The notes below the pieces were generated by a model. It worked only from the letters and a program-made list of their open reading frames with translations, was not told where the DNA came from and did no database searches. From Amycolatopsis nalaikhensis (lineage in GTDB: Bacteria; Actinomycetota; Actinomycetes; Mycobacteriales; Pseudonocardiaceae): 64,000 nucleotides of DNA. Shown in pieces: positions 1 to 8,754 of the stretch. The translations under genes were made by a program, and so were the position numbers. Each line of letters begins with the position of its first letter. Within the stretch, counting starts at the first letter, position 1. The stretch spans positions 7,323,501 to 7,387,500 of the forward strand of contig NZ_CP127173.1 in the NCBI RefSeq assembly GCF_030264295.1, written 5' to 3'.

Positions 1-653
1 TCGAGGAGCGCGGCCAGCTCGGCGGGCCGCGTCAGGAACGGGGAGTGGCTGCCGGGCAGGTGCCGGACGACGTCCGTCAGCCCCTCGGCGACGGCCCGCT
101 TCATGAGCGGTTCGGGCATGGCCCGGTCGTCGTCGCAGACGATCAGCGCGGACGGGGTGTCCCGCCACGCCTCGCGCGTCAGCTCCTCGGTGAACGCCTT
201 CGCGCTCTGCGGCCGCAGCCGCGCCACCGCTTCCCGCGCCAGGTCGGCGGGCACGTCGTGGTAGAGCGCCTCGAGCGGGTCGGCGCCGGGCACGAACTCC
301 GTCTCCGGCGGGAACCACGGCCCGCCCAGCGGGGAGACCAGGGATTCCCCCGCCTTCAGCACGTGCGCCGCGAGGTAGACGAGCGCGCGGACGTTCGGCG
401 CCGCGGCCTCGGTGGCGGGGACGCCGCCGTAGGAGTGCGCGAGCAGGGTCACCGGGCCGTCGATCGCGGCCAGGTGCGCCTCGACGGCGCGGGCGTCGGC
501 GTGCATCCCGGCCGCCGGGTCGCCGGACGTGCTCGGGAGGTCCACAGTGGACACGGTCCAGCCGCGGCCGGCCAGCTCGGGCCGCAGCGGCTCCCAGCAC
601 CAGGGTCCGTGCCAGGCGCCGTGCACGAGCACCAGGTTCTTCGGTTCGGTCAT
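1..653 (-). CDS. Alpha/beta hydrolase, 3' end cut by the window edge
   Basis: The frame opens with ATG at 651-653 and stays open to base 1, giving about 217 residues without a stop, so the C-terminus lies outside the window. Near the N-terminus is the oxyanion-region motif NLVLVHGAWHGPWCW, followed by the nucleophile elbow LLAHSYGG (serine within HSYGG). Near the visible end is SHSPFLTRPAEL, which fits the catalytic-histidine region. These are hallmarks of the EstC/salicylate-esterase-like branch of alpha/beta hydrolases that act on small esters. The substrate cannot be told. It lies 11 bases downstream of the acetyltransferase gene on the same strand and may be co-transcribed. Confidence 0.85.
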   Translation of the reverse strand, partial: MTEPKNLVLVHGAWHGPWCWEPLRPELAGRGWTVSTVDLPSTSGDPAAGMHADARAVEAHLAAIDGPVTLLAHSYGGVPATEAAAPNVRALVYLAAHVLKAGESLVSPLGGPWFPPETEFVPGADPLEALYHDVPADLAREAVARLRPQSAKAFTEELTREAWRDTPSALIVCDDDRAMPEPLMKRAVAEGLTDVVRHLPGSHSPFLTRPAELAALL

Positions 654-664
654 GTCGTCCTCTT

Positions 665-1429
665 TCACTGGGTGAACAGCGACCAGGTTTCGGCGTGGCC
701 GAAGCCCATCGCCTCGTAGAGCGGCACGCCCAGCGGGCTGGCGTGCAGGAAAGCCGTGCGCGCGCCGAGGGCGTATGCGTCCCGCAGCACGGCGGCGGTG
801 GCGGCGCGGCCGTAGCCGCGGCGGCGGAACTCCGGCGGCACGCCGATGTTGAACACGCCCACCAGGTCGTCCACCAGGACGCCGAACGACGTCGCGACGG
901 GCGTGCCGTCGACCTCGGCGACGTAGGCGCGCATCGTCGGGTGGTCGAGCACGGACGGCCGGGCGAAGACGGTGAACAGCGGATCCGGGCCCTCGTACCC
1001 GGCGGCCATCGTGGTCCGGTAGAGGTCACTGTCCACACTGGAGACGTGCCGGACCTTGACGCCGTCGGCCGCCTCGCGGGCGTCGTCCGCGTCGAGGTCC
1101 TTGAGCATGAACGGCAGGTGCGTCTCCCGGCCGAGGCCGTGCGCCGCGGCCGTGGCGGCGATCCGGTCGGCCACCCGCTCGCCGCGGACCTGGATGCTCC
1201 ACGCCACGGCGGCCAGCCGCACCGACGCGGCGAACTCGGCGATCTCGCCGGGGTCCGGGTCGGCCGCGATCCCGATGACGCCGTTCAGCAGCGGCATCGG
1301 GGCGCCGGTGACGAGCTCGGAGGTACCGGCTGTGCCTTCGCGGTAGTAGCCGCCGGGCTGGGTTTCGGCGAACAGGGCCATGGATCTGATCCAGGCCCGC
1401 GCGGCCCGGTCCGTTCGGGAATCGGTCAT
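665..1429 (-). CDS. GNAT-family N-acetyltransferase
   Basis: Encodes 254 residues from ATG at 1427-1429. An upstream start at 1504 is possible but would overlap the divergent gene beginning at 1496, so the internal ATG (MTDSRTDRAARAW) is preferred. The C-terminal half carries the acetyl-CoA binding signature of GNAT enzymes, FNIGVPPEFRRRGYGRAATAAVL, split here as VPPEFRRRGYGRA followed by a helix, then HASPLGVPLYEAMGFGHAETW, typical of the last strand and helix. The N-terminal half is a divergent GNAT-like repeat. The acceptor substrate is unknown. It is divergent from the CGNR regulator gene. Confidence 0.8.
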   Translation of the reverse strand: MTDSRTDRAARAWIRSMALFAETQPGGYYREGTAGTSELVTGAPMPLLNGVIGIAADPDPGEIAEFAASVRLAAVAWSIQVRGERVADRIAATAAAHGLGRETHLPFMLKDLDADDAREAADGVKVRHVSSVDSDLYRTTMAAGYEGPDPLFTVFARPSVLDHPTMRAYVAEVDGTPVATSFGVLVDDLVGVFNIGVPPEFRRRGYGRAATAAVLRDAYALGARTAFLHASPLGVPLYEAMGFGHAETWSLFTQ

Positions 1430-1495
1430 GCCGCCGAGTCTCCGGGCCGGATGTCGACGATCCGTAGACGATCCGAGACCTGGCAGACTGGGCGC

Positions 1496-2068
1496 ATGCG
1501 GCACGCGTTCCCCTGCGGCGACCTCGCCCTCGACTTCGCGGGCACGCGTAGGGGCCGTCGCGACCCCGTGCCGCGGGAAATGCTCCGCACGCCGGCCGAC
1601 CTCGACGTGTGGTTCGTCGAGGCGGGGGTCGCCGACCGCGCCCCGGGCAGCGGCCCGGACGACCTCGCCGACGCGCTGACCCTGCGCGAGGCGGTCTACG
1701 CCCTCGTGCGGGCCCGGCTCGTCGGCGATCGCGGCGCCGCGGAGGCGGTCGCCGTGCTCAACCGGGCCGCCGCGCGGCCGTCCGTGGTCCCGCAGCTCGG
1801 CCCGCGTGGGCGGACGGTGGAGGCGACGGCCGGGCAGGCGCTGTCGTCGGTCGCCCGCGCCGCGGTCGCGGTCCTGGGCGGCCCGGAAGCGGCGCTGCTG
1901 CGGGAGTGCGGCCGTCCCGGGTGCACCCAGGTGTACGTCGACACCTCACGTGGTTCGCGGCGCGAGTGGTGCGCGATGGCGACGTGCGGCAACAAGATGA
2001 AGGCGCTGGCCCACCGCGCCCGGCTGCGCGGCAACCCGCCGTTGCGCCCTTCTCGGCTGGGGTCCTAG
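1496..2068 (+). CDS. CGNR zinc-finger (ABATE-type) putative regulator
   Basis: Encodes 190 residues from ATG at 1496. The N-terminal part (MRHAFPCGDLALDFAGT...) matches the ABATE domain, a putative stress-induced transcription-regulator domain. The C-terminus has the CGNR zinc finger: CGRPGCTQVYVD, then REWCAMATCGNKMKALAHR, with the cysteines and the CGN(K) signature visible; the usual final arginine of CGNR is replaced by lysine. Such proteins are usually single-gene regulators of unknown targets. It ends one base before the convergent cupin gene. Confidence 0.85.
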   Translation: MRHAFPCGDLALDFAGTRRGRRDPVPREMLRTPADLDVWFVEAGVADRAPGSGPDDLADALTLREAVYALVRARLVGDRGAAEAVAVLNRAAARPSVVPQLGPRGRTVEATAGQALSSVARAAVAVLGGPEAALLRECGRPGCTQVYVDTSRGSRREWCAMATCGNKMKALAHRARLRGNPPLRPSRLGS

Positions 2069-2069
2069 C

Positions 2070-2495
2070 TCATTCGAAGGAGCAGCCGGGGTTGGGCTCG
2101 TCCACGGCCAGCGGCTGGCCGACGGGGCTCCGGTAGAGCACCTCGAGCACGACCGGCGTCGTGCCGAGGTTGCGTCCGATGTGGACGTATCCGGCCCCGC
2201 TTTCCTCGCTGATGAACTGCCCGGGGCGGTAGACGCCGTCGAGGGCGCAGCTCGCGTCGTTGTGGGTGAGCACGCCCTCCTTGACGAAGCCGGTGACCTG
2301 GCCGGGGTGGTAGTGCCAGCCGGTGCTGCCGCCGGGGGCGAGGGTGATCTCCTTGAGCACGTAGTCGGTGTCCCCGACGACGTGGTCGTAGAGCGTGACG
2401 GCCGAGACGCCGCGGCCGGGTGTCGCATCCGCCGTGCCGGGGAGCGCGACGAGCGCGACGCAGGCGGCGGTCAGGGCGAGGGGCTTCCGGTTCAT
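2070..2495 (-). CDS. Secreted cupin-domain protein
   Basis: Encodes 141 residues from ATG at 2493-2495. This start was chosen because it opens a clear signal peptide (MNRKPLALTAACVALVALPGTADA) with a likely cleavage after ADA; a longer frame upstream adds an uncharacteristic leader. The mature part is a single cupin barrel with the metal-binding style motif GWHYHPGQVTGFVKEG and a later segment GAGYVHIGRNLGTTP. Single-domain secreted cupins of this sort often have no known function. It overlaps nothing and converges with the CGNR gene. Confidence 0.8.
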   Translation of the reverse strand: MNRKPLALTAACVALVALPGTADATPGRGVSAVTLYDHVVGDTDYVLKEITLAPGGSTGWHYHPGQVTGFVKEGVLTHNDASCALDGVYRPGQFISEESGAGYVHIGRNLGTTPVVLEVLYRSPVGQPLAVDEPNPGCSFE

Positions 2496-2586
2496 GCGCC
2501 CGAAGCTAGCGCGGAAATGTGGACAACCGCTGTACGCGGCATGGGCGGTGTCGATCATCCGTACACACCGCGCCGCCGAGGTGGGT

Positions 2587-2661
2587 TGAAGGGGACGTTC
2601 ATGGCATGTGGTGAGCGGAAAGGGCCCTTCAGCGCATCAGATGCCACGAACGTCCCCTTCA
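2587..2661. repeat. Intergenic palindromic repeat, copy 1
   Basis: Outer arms TGAAGGGGACGTTCATGGCAT (2587-2607) and its near-perfect inverse (2641-2661) enclose an inner GAAAGGGCCCTTC palindrome. The same building block recurs at 44078-44122 and 50226-50307. It lies between the divergently transcribed cupin and AhpD-like genes. Confidence 0.75.
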
Positions 2662-2771
2662 GCACGGCCGGGCCGGGGGCGCATGACGCACGTCACACTC
2701 GCGGGCTGTCACGCGGTCCGCGGCACCGGTGTCCTGTGGTCGACCGAACGACGACCGAGAGGACGAGAGTC

Positions 2772-3263
2772 ATGGAACCGCGCTTGGACCTGTTCACCAC
2801 CGAGACCGGCACCCGGCTGGGCAAGCGGTTCGCGAGCCTCGGCCAGGTGATCGAGCGGTCGCCGCTGCCGAAGTCGACCCAGGAGCTGGTCAGCCTGCGG
2901 GCCAGCCAGATCAACGGGTGCGGCTGGTGCATCGACATGCACGTCAAGGAGGCCGCGGCCGCCGGTGAGTCGGCCGTCCGGCTGCACCTCGTCGCCGCGT
3001 GGCGGGAGTCGACCGTCTTCACCGAGGCCGAACGGGCCGCGCTCGCTCTGGCCGAGGAAGGCACGCGGCTGGCTGACGCCTACGAGGGTGTCTCCGACGA
3101 GACGTGGGCGCGGGTGCGCGAGCACTACGACGACGAGCAGGTCGCGGCCCTGGTGGCGTTGGTCGCGCTGATCAACGCGGCCAACCGGCTCGCGGTGATC
3201 GTGCACCAGAAGGGTGGCTCCTACCAGCCCGGGATGTTCTCGGACTTCGCCGAACGCGGCTGA
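2772..3263 (+). CDS. Carboxymuconolactone decarboxylase / AhpD-like protein
   Basis: Encodes 163 residues from ATG at 2772. The segment SLRASQINGCGWCIDMHVKEA carries the CxxC pair and downstream histidine (CGWCIDMH) that define the alkylhydroperoxidase AhpD core, here about residues 50-58. Proteins of this family act as thiol peroxidases or reductases or are uncharacterised. Length is normal for the one-domain form. The gene stands alone, followed by a strong terminator, so it is probably a single transcript. A role in peroxide defence is inferred from family only. Confidence 0.85.
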   Translation: MEPRLDLFTTETGTRLGKRFASLGQVIERSPLPKSTQELVSLRASQINGCGWCIDMHVKEAAAAGESAVRLHLVAAWRESTVFTEAERAALALAEEGTRLADAYEGVSDETWARVREHYDDEQVAALVALVALINAANRLAVIVHQKGGSYQPGMFSDFAERG

Positions 3264-3271
3264 GGACGCGG

Positions 3272-3303
3272 AAAAGGCGCCCCCGTAACCGAGGGCGCCT
3301 TTC
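3272..3303 (+). terminator. Rho-independent terminator after the AhpD-like gene
   Basis: AAAAGGCGCCC and GGGCGCCTTTT form an almost perfect stem around the loop CCGTAACCGA, with A-tract and T-tract on the two sides, so it can work in both directions between the convergent AhpD-like and MFS genes. Confidence 0.85.
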
Positions 3304-3311
3304 CGCACTGC

Positions 3312-4673
3312 TCAGACTGTCGCTTGTGGACGCTTCAGGAACGCGGCGAGGAGCGTGCCGACGACCACGACCGGGGTGATCCAGAGGAAGGCCCCACCGA
3401 TGTGGTGCGCGACGTCGTCACCCAGGAGGCTGCCGAAGACCGCGACGCCGAACGCCGCGCCGATCGAGCGGGCGAACGTCACCACCGCGCTGGCCGCCCC
3501 GATGTCCCCGGCGGGCACCGCGTTCTGCGCCGCCGTCAGCGCCACCATCGGGACCATGCCGATGCCGATCCCGGTGACCAGGAAGTAGCCGACCAGCGTG
3601 AGCTGCGAAGTTCCCGGGGCCAGGGTGCTCAGCAGCAGGAGCCCTGCGACGTTCAGCGCCATGCCGGTCACCAGGATCACCCGCAGGCGCGCCGGGTTCG
3701 CGACCCACCGCCCGGCGAGCGACTGGCTGACGACCAGCCCGAGCACCAGCGGCAGCATGTGCACGCCCGACAGCGTGGCCGACACCCCGTCGACGACCTG
3801 CAGGTACGTCGGCAGGTACACCAGCACGCTGAACATCGCGACGTTGGCGACGAACCCGATGAGCGAGGCGAGCACGACCGTCCGCGAGGCGAACATCGAC
3901 AGCGGCAGCACCGGCGCCGCCGCGCGGCGCTCGACCGGGATCACCAGTCCGACGAGGACGATCGCCGCGACGCCGAGGGCCAGGATGCCCGGCGACGTCC
4001 AGCCCCACCGCTGCCCGAACGACGTGATCAGCACCAGCGCGGTGGCCGCGCCGGCCAGCAGCAGCGCACCGGCGTAGTCGATGCGGGCGGCGGGCTTGCG
4101 GACCGCGGCGGGCAGCGCGCGGGCGGCGAGGACCACGGCCACCAGCCCGACCGGGACGTTGATCAGGAACGCCCACCGCCACGAGAGCTGGTCGGTGAAC
4201 AGCCCGCCGAGCAGGGGGCCGGCGATGCTCGCGACGCCGTACACCGAGCCGAACCGGCCCTGGTAGCGGCCGCGCTCGGCGGGCTCGACGATGTCGCCGA
4301 CGAGCGCGAACGTCAGGACGATCATCCCGCCGCCCGCCAGGCCCTGGAGGGCACGGGCGGCGACGAGCTGGGGCAGGTCCTGGGCCAGGCCGCAGAGCGC
4401 GGAGGCGACCAGGAACGCCGTCGTGGCGACGAGGTACAGGCGCTTGCGCCCGAGCATGTCGCCGAGCTTGCCCCACAGCGGGGTGGCGGCGGTCGAAGCG
4501 AGCAGGTAGGACGCCGTGACCCAGGCGATGTCGCGGAACCCGCCGAGGTCACCGGCGATCTTGGGCAGGGCGGTGGAAACGATGGTCTGGTCGAGCGCGG
4601 CCAGCAGGACGGCGAGGACGAGGGCCGCCATCGCCGGGCGCACCGCGGGTCTGGCGGGGGTGTCGAGGATCAT
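3312..4673 (-). CDS. MFS drug exporter, DHA2 (EmrB/QacA) type
   Basis: Encodes 453 residues from ATG at 4671-4673, which overlaps the stop of the upstream aldehyde dehydrogenase by four bases (ATGA), so the two genes are one operon. The N-terminal helix LAALDQTIVSTALPKIAGDL is the DHA2 motif D1-type signature, and GKLGDMLGRKRLYL matches motif A between helices 2 and 3. About 12-14 hydrophobic segments can be seen. These proton antiporters expel hydrophobic compounds. Coupling to an aldehyde dehydrogenase suggests export of, or protection from, a toxic metabolite, but the substrate is unknown. Confidence 0.88.
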   Translation of the reverse strand: MILDTPARPAVRPAMAALVLAVLLAALDQTIVSTALPKIAGDLGGFRDIAWVTASYLLASTAATPLWGKLGDMLGRKRLYLVATTAFLVASALCGLAQDLPQLVAARALQGLAGGGMIVLTFALVGDIVEPAERGRYQGRFGSVYGVASIAGPLLGGLFTDQLSWRWAFLINVPVGLVAVVLAARALPAAVRKPAARIDYAGALLLAGAATALVLITSFGQRWGWTSPGILALGVAAIVLVGLVIPVERRAAAPVLPLSMFASRTVVLASLIGFVANVAMFSVLVYLPTYLQVVDGVSATLSGVHMLPLVLGLVVSQSLAGRWVANPARLRVILVTGMALNVAGLLLLSTLAPGTSQLTLVGYFLVTGIGIGMVPMVALTAAQNAVPAGDIGAASAVVTFARSIGAAFGVAVFGSLLGDDVAHHIGGAFLWITPVVVVGTLLAAFLKRPQATV

Positions 4674-6130
4674 CGGTCTTTCTTTTCCGGAACGGTGATG
4701 GTCTTGTATTCGGTGTAGGTGCCGAGGCCGACGGCGCCGTATTCGCGGCCGAGGCCGCTGGCCTTGAAGCCGCCGAACGGGCCGTCGAAGCCGACGGGCG
4801 CGCCGTTGACGGTGACGGTGCCGGTGCGCAGCCGGCGGGCGACCGCCAGCGCGTGCTCCTGGTCGGCCGACCACACGCCGCCGGACAGGCCGTACTCGGA
4901 GTCGTTGGCGATGCGGACGGCGTCGTCTTCGTCGTCGTAGGCGATGACGGCCAGCACCGGCCCGAAGATCTCCTCCTGGGCGATGCGCATCGAGTTGTCG
5001 ACGTCGGCGAACAGCGTCGGCGTGACGTAGTTGCCCTTTTCCAGCCCCGGCGGGACCTCCGGGCCACCGGTGACGAGCCGCGCGCCCTCTTCGACGCCGA
5101 TGCGGATGTAGTCGAAGACGCGCTGCTGCTGGTCACGGCGGATCATCGGGCCGATGAACGTGCTGTCGTCGGCCGGGTCGCCGACACCGAGGGACTCGAT
5201 GAGCGCCTTGAGCCCGGCGACGACCTCGTCGTAGCGCTCGCGCGGCGCGAGGACGCGGGTGTGCGCGATGCACGACTCGGCGTTGTTGAGCAGGGAACCG
5301 AACTTGAGGCCCTGGATCGCGGCGTCGAGGTCGGCGTCGGGCAGGATCACCGCGGCCGACTTGCCGCCCAGCTCGAGGCTGACGCGCTTGAGCTGTTCCC
5401 CGGCCAGCGACGCGATGCGGCGGCCGGCGCGGGTGGAGCCGGTGAAGGCGATCTTGTCGACGTCCGGGTGCTTGACCAGGTACTCGCTGGTCTCGCGGTC
5501 CGCGGGCAGGACGCTGATGACGCCCTCGGGCAGGCCGGCCGCGGCCAGCAGGTCCGCGAGCAGGTTCATGCTCAGTGTGTTTTCCGGCGAAACCTTGAGC
5601 ACGACGGTGTTCCCGGCGAGCAGCGCCGGCATGATCTTGGCGAAGGCCGCCGAGAACGGCGAGTTCCACGGGATGATCGCGGCGACGACGCCGATGGCTT
5701 CGCGGCGCACGACCGACCGGAACGCCGCGGCGGGGTCGGACGGGGTGAGCGTCCGCTCCCAGTCGAACTCTTCTGCCGCCTTCAGGTAGGCACGGGCCTG
5801 GCGGCTCAGGCCGGGCTGGCCGGCCTTGGTGAACCAGAGCGCCGAGCCGTTCTCGGCGGAGATGAGCGCGGCGATCTCGTCCGCGCGGTCTTCGCGCAGG
5901 GCGGCGAGCTTGCGGAGCACGGCGATCCGGTCCGCGGGCGAGGTCCGCGGCCACGGACCTTCGTCAAAGGCCTTCCGGGCGGCCGCGACGGCCCGGTCGA
6001 CGTCGGCGGGCAGGGCCTGCGCGGCGCGGCCGATGACGGAATTGTCGTGCGGGGAAACGATGTCCAGCAGCTCGGGGCTGCTCGGGGTGGTCCACTCGCC
6101 GCCGATGAAGAGCTGGGTGTAGGTGAGCAC
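4670..6130 (-). CDS. NAD(P)-dependent aldehyde dehydrogenase
   Basis: Encodes 486 residues, a normal length for the aldehyde dehydrogenase superfamily. Active-site residues are in place: Asn156 in IIPWNSPF, Lys179 in VVLKVSPENT, Glu253 in LELGGK and the nucleophile Cys287 in NNAESCIAHTR. The context around the cysteine (AESCIAH rather than the common GQxC) resembles the actinobacterial aldehyde dehydrogenase group acting on aromatic or medium aldehydes. It is the first gene of a two-gene operon with the MFS exporter. The 185-base region upstream is shared with the divergent SARP regulator, which could control it. Confidence 0.9.
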   Translation of the reverse strand: MLTYTQLFIGGEWTTPSSPELLDIVSPHDNSVIGRAAQALPADVDRAVAAARKAFDEGPWPRTSPADRIAVLRKLAALREDRADEIAALISAENGSALWFTKAGQPGLSRQARAYLKAAEEFDWERTLTPSDPAAAFRSVVRREAIGVVAAIIPWNSPFSAAFAKIMPALLAGNTVVLKVSPENTLSMNLLADLLAAAGLPEGVISVLPADRETSEYLVKHPDVDKIAFTGSTRAGRRIASLAGEQLKRVSLELGGKSAAVILPDADLDAAIQGLKFGSLLNNAESCIAHTRVLAPRERYDEVVAGLKALIESLGVGDPADDSTFIGPMIRRDQQQRVFDYIRIGVEEGARLVTGGPEVPPGLEKGNYVTPTLFADVDNSMRIAQEEIFGPVLAVIAYDDEDDAVRIANDSEYGLSGGVWSADQEHALAVARRLRTGTVTVNGAPVGFDGPFGGFKASGLGREYGAVGLGTYTEYKTITVPEKKDR

Positions 6131-6315
6131 TGCCTGCCTCCTGGTCGTTCTCGATCTGCCACATCAATGTAGCACTTACTGTCGAGAACGTGCGCACTTG
6201 TGAGGCGGTGCACAGTCGGGCGCGGGCCGCAGTTCGGTGATCGCCGGGGTGACGTACAGGCACTGCGTCACCCGACGCTCGCGGACCAAGATCAGGCGGC
6301 CCTAGCGTCCAGGCC

Positions 6316-8754
6316 ATGCACGGCCAGGGAGACGCCGCCGCCGCGTGCCGGTTCACCGTCCTCGGGCCGCCCACCCTGCGCCACGGCGCGGCGGAGCTGG
6401 ACCTCGGCGCGCCGCAGCAGCAGGCGGTGCTGATGGCGCTGCTGGCCCACCGCGGCCGGTTCGTGCGGGTCGGCGAACTCGTCGACGGCCTGTGGGGCGA
6501 GCGGGCCCCGGCCACCGGGGACGCCGTCGTCCGCACGTACATCTCGCGGCTGCGGCGGCTGCTGGCCGAGCACGGCCTCGGCGAAGCGATCCGGTCGCGG
6601 TCCGGCGGCTACCTGCTCGACCCCACCCGGTTCACCCTCGACGCCACCGACTTCACCCGCCTGGTCGAGACCGCGCGGCGGGAACGCGCCGAGGGCAACG
6701 CCGCCGCCGCCGCGAAGCTGCTGGAGGAGGCGCTCGGCCTGTGGACGGGCACCGCGCTGGCCGGGGTGCCCGGCGAGGCCGCCGAAGGGGAGCGGTCCCG
6801 CCTGGAGCGGCTCAAATTGATCGCCACCCAGGAACTGTTCCGGCTGCGCCTGGACCTGGGGCGGCACGCCGAAGTGGTGGCCGAGGTGCCGCTGCTGCTG
6901 GAGCTGAACCGGCTCGAGGAATCCCTGTACGAGATCTACCTGCTCGCCCTCTACCGCAGCGGTAGGCGGGCCGAGGCGCTGGAGGTCTACCGCACGGTCT
7001 ACGACCTGCTCGGCAAGGAGCTCGGCGTCGCACCCGGCCCGCGGCTGCGGGAGATCCACGAGAAGATCCTCCGCGCCGAACCCGAGGACGAACCACCGGT
7101 TGCGGCGTCCGCGCCGGTGGTGGCCTCGAGCCGCCCCGCCGGGCCCCTGTTCGTGGGCCGGGCCGCCGAGCGCGCCGCGTTCGCCGCCACGGCGAACCGC
7201 GGAGGTGTGCTCTTCCTGTGCGGCCCCGCCGGGATCGGCAAGTCGGCCCTGGTGCGCCGGTTCGCCGACGACGCCGCGGCCGCCGGGCGGACCGTGTGGC
7301 ACCTGGACGGCCTGCCGACCGCGCGGCTGCGCGAGCGCCTCGACGCGCTCGCCGCGGAGGCAACCCCGCGTCCCGTCCTGCTGCTCGACTCGTTCGAGCG
7401 GCACCAGGAGCTGGAACCCTGGCTGCGCGCGGACTTCCTCCGGCGGCTGCCGGGCGACGCGGTCGTCGTCGTGGCCGGGCGGCGGCGTCCGGGCATCGCG
7501 TGGCTCACCGACCCGGCGTGGTCCGGCGCGCTGGAGGTCCGGCACCTGGACCCGCTGAGCGCGCGCGAGTCGGCGGCGCTGGCCGAGGCGCGCGGCGCGG
7601 ACCCCGCGTCAGTGGCATCCATTGTGGACTTCGCGGCGGGCAACCCGCTCGTCCTGGCGCTGGCCGCCGAGGTCGGCCGCGGGCTGGCGGCCACCGGGCA
7701 GCCGTCGCGGCGCGAAGCCGAGCGGTACGTCGTCGACACCGTTCTGGAGCTGCTGGTCGGCGACGTCCCGACGGCCCGGCACCGGCAGGCGTTGCACGTC
7801 TGCGCGCACGCCCGCTACACGACCGAAGACCTCCTCCGCGTCGCGATCCCGGACGGTGATGCCGCCGAGCTGTTCGACTGGCTGCGCACGCGGCCCTTCG
7901 TCGAGACGCCGGGGCACGGCCTGGACGTCACCGGCGTGCTGCGGGTCGCGCTGGACACCCACCTGCGGTGGCGGGATCCGGTCGGCTACGAGCGGATGCA
8001 CCGGCGGATCCGCGGCTACGTCCTGGGCCCGCTGCTGCGCGACACCACCGAGCCGCAGGCGGGGGTCGCGGTCATGCGGACCATCGGGCACCTCCGGCGC
8101 CGGGGCGGGGTCGTCGCCCGCTTCGTCTCGGCGGCGGGGGAGGAGGACCTGCGGGCCGCTTCCGTGCGCCCGGCCGAGCACGACGAGCTCGTCGCGCTGG
8201 CCCGCGAGACGTCCGGGGCGTGCACCGCCTCCTCCGTCCGGTTCTGGCTGGAGCGCCGCCCCGAGGCGTTCACCGCGTTGCGGCGCCGCGAGGACAACCG
8301 CTTGCGGGCCTTCATGAGCTGGTTGACACTCGACGCCCCGGCCGCGGCGGAACTGGCCGCCGACCCGGTCGTCGCCGCCATCTGGCGGGACGGGCGGACG
8401 GACCTGCCCGAGGGCGCGCACATCGGCGTCGCGCGGCACCTGATCTGCCCCGAGCGGGAGGTCAAGCCGAACCCCGTCACGGACGTCTTCCTGGGCCGGA
8501 TGATGCGGGACTGGCTCCACGAGCCGGGACTGGCCGCGTCCTACCTCGTCGTCGCGAACCCGCAGCTGTGGTCGCCGCTGATGGACTACCTCGGCCACCA
8601 CGAGGTGGCGCACCCCGGCTCGGAGGGCGTCTTCGGGCACGACTGGCTCGCCGACCCGCCGTCGCGGTGGCGGGACCACCACCTCGACGACGAGCTGTGG
8701 GGAGAGCGCCGGCTGAACCTCTTCGGCGGGGCTCAGCCGAACGTGAAGGAGTAG
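6316..8754 (+). CDS. AfsR/SARP-family transcriptional regulator with P-loop domain
   Basis: Encodes 812 residues from ATG at 6316. Residues about 10-100 form the OmpR-like winged helix (RFTVLGPPTLRHG..., VGELVDGLWGERAP, YISRLRRLL), residues about 105-250 the bacterial transcriptional activation domain ending at LGVAPGPRLREIHEKIL. A nucleotide-binding domain follows with Walker A GPAGIGKS at residues 303-310. The C-terminal third has no TPR repeats I can recognise, unlike AfsR itself. Such proteins activate secondary-metabolite or adjacent catabolic genes. It is divergent from the aldehyde dehydrogenase/exporter operon, an obvious candidate target. Its 3' end overlaps the convergent DipZ-like gene by 22 bases. 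Confidence 0.87.
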   Translation: MHGQGDAAAACRFTVLGPPTLRHGAAELDLGAPQQQAVLMALLAHRGRFVRVGELVDGLWGERAPATGDAVVRTYISRLRRLLAEHGLGEAIRSRSGGYLLDPTRFTLDATDFTRLVETARRERAEGNAAAAAKLLEEALGLWTGTALAGVPGEAAEGERSRLERLKLIATQELFRLRLDLGRHAEVVAEVPLLLELNRLEESLYEIYLLALYRSGRRAEALEVYRTVYDLLGKELGVAPGPRLREIHEKILRAEPEDEPPVAASAPVVASSRPAGPLFVGRAAERAAFAATANRGGVLFLCGPAGIGKSALVRRFADDAAAAGRTVWHLDGLPTARLRERLDALAAEATPRPVLLLDSFERHQELEPWLRADFLRRLPGDAVVVVAGRRRPGIAWLTDPAWSGALEVRHLDPLSARESAALAEARGADPASVASIVDFAAGNPLVLALAAEVGRGLAATGQPSRREAERYVVDTVLELLVGDVPTARHRQALHVCAHARYTTEDLLRVAIPDGDAAELFDWLRTRPFVETPGHGLDVTGVLRVALDTHLRWRDPVGYERMHRRIRGYVLGPLLRDTTEPQAGVAVMRTIGHLRRRGGVVARFVSAAGEEDLRAASVRPAEHDELVALARETSGACTASSVRFWLERRPEAFTALRRREDNRLRAFMSWLTLDAPAAAELAADPVVAAIWRDGRTDLPEGAHIGVARHLICPEREVKPNPVTDVFLGRMMRDWLHEPGLAASYLVVANPQLWSPLMDYLGHHEVAHPGSEGVFGHDWLADPPSRWRDHHLDDELWGERRLNLFGGAQPNVKE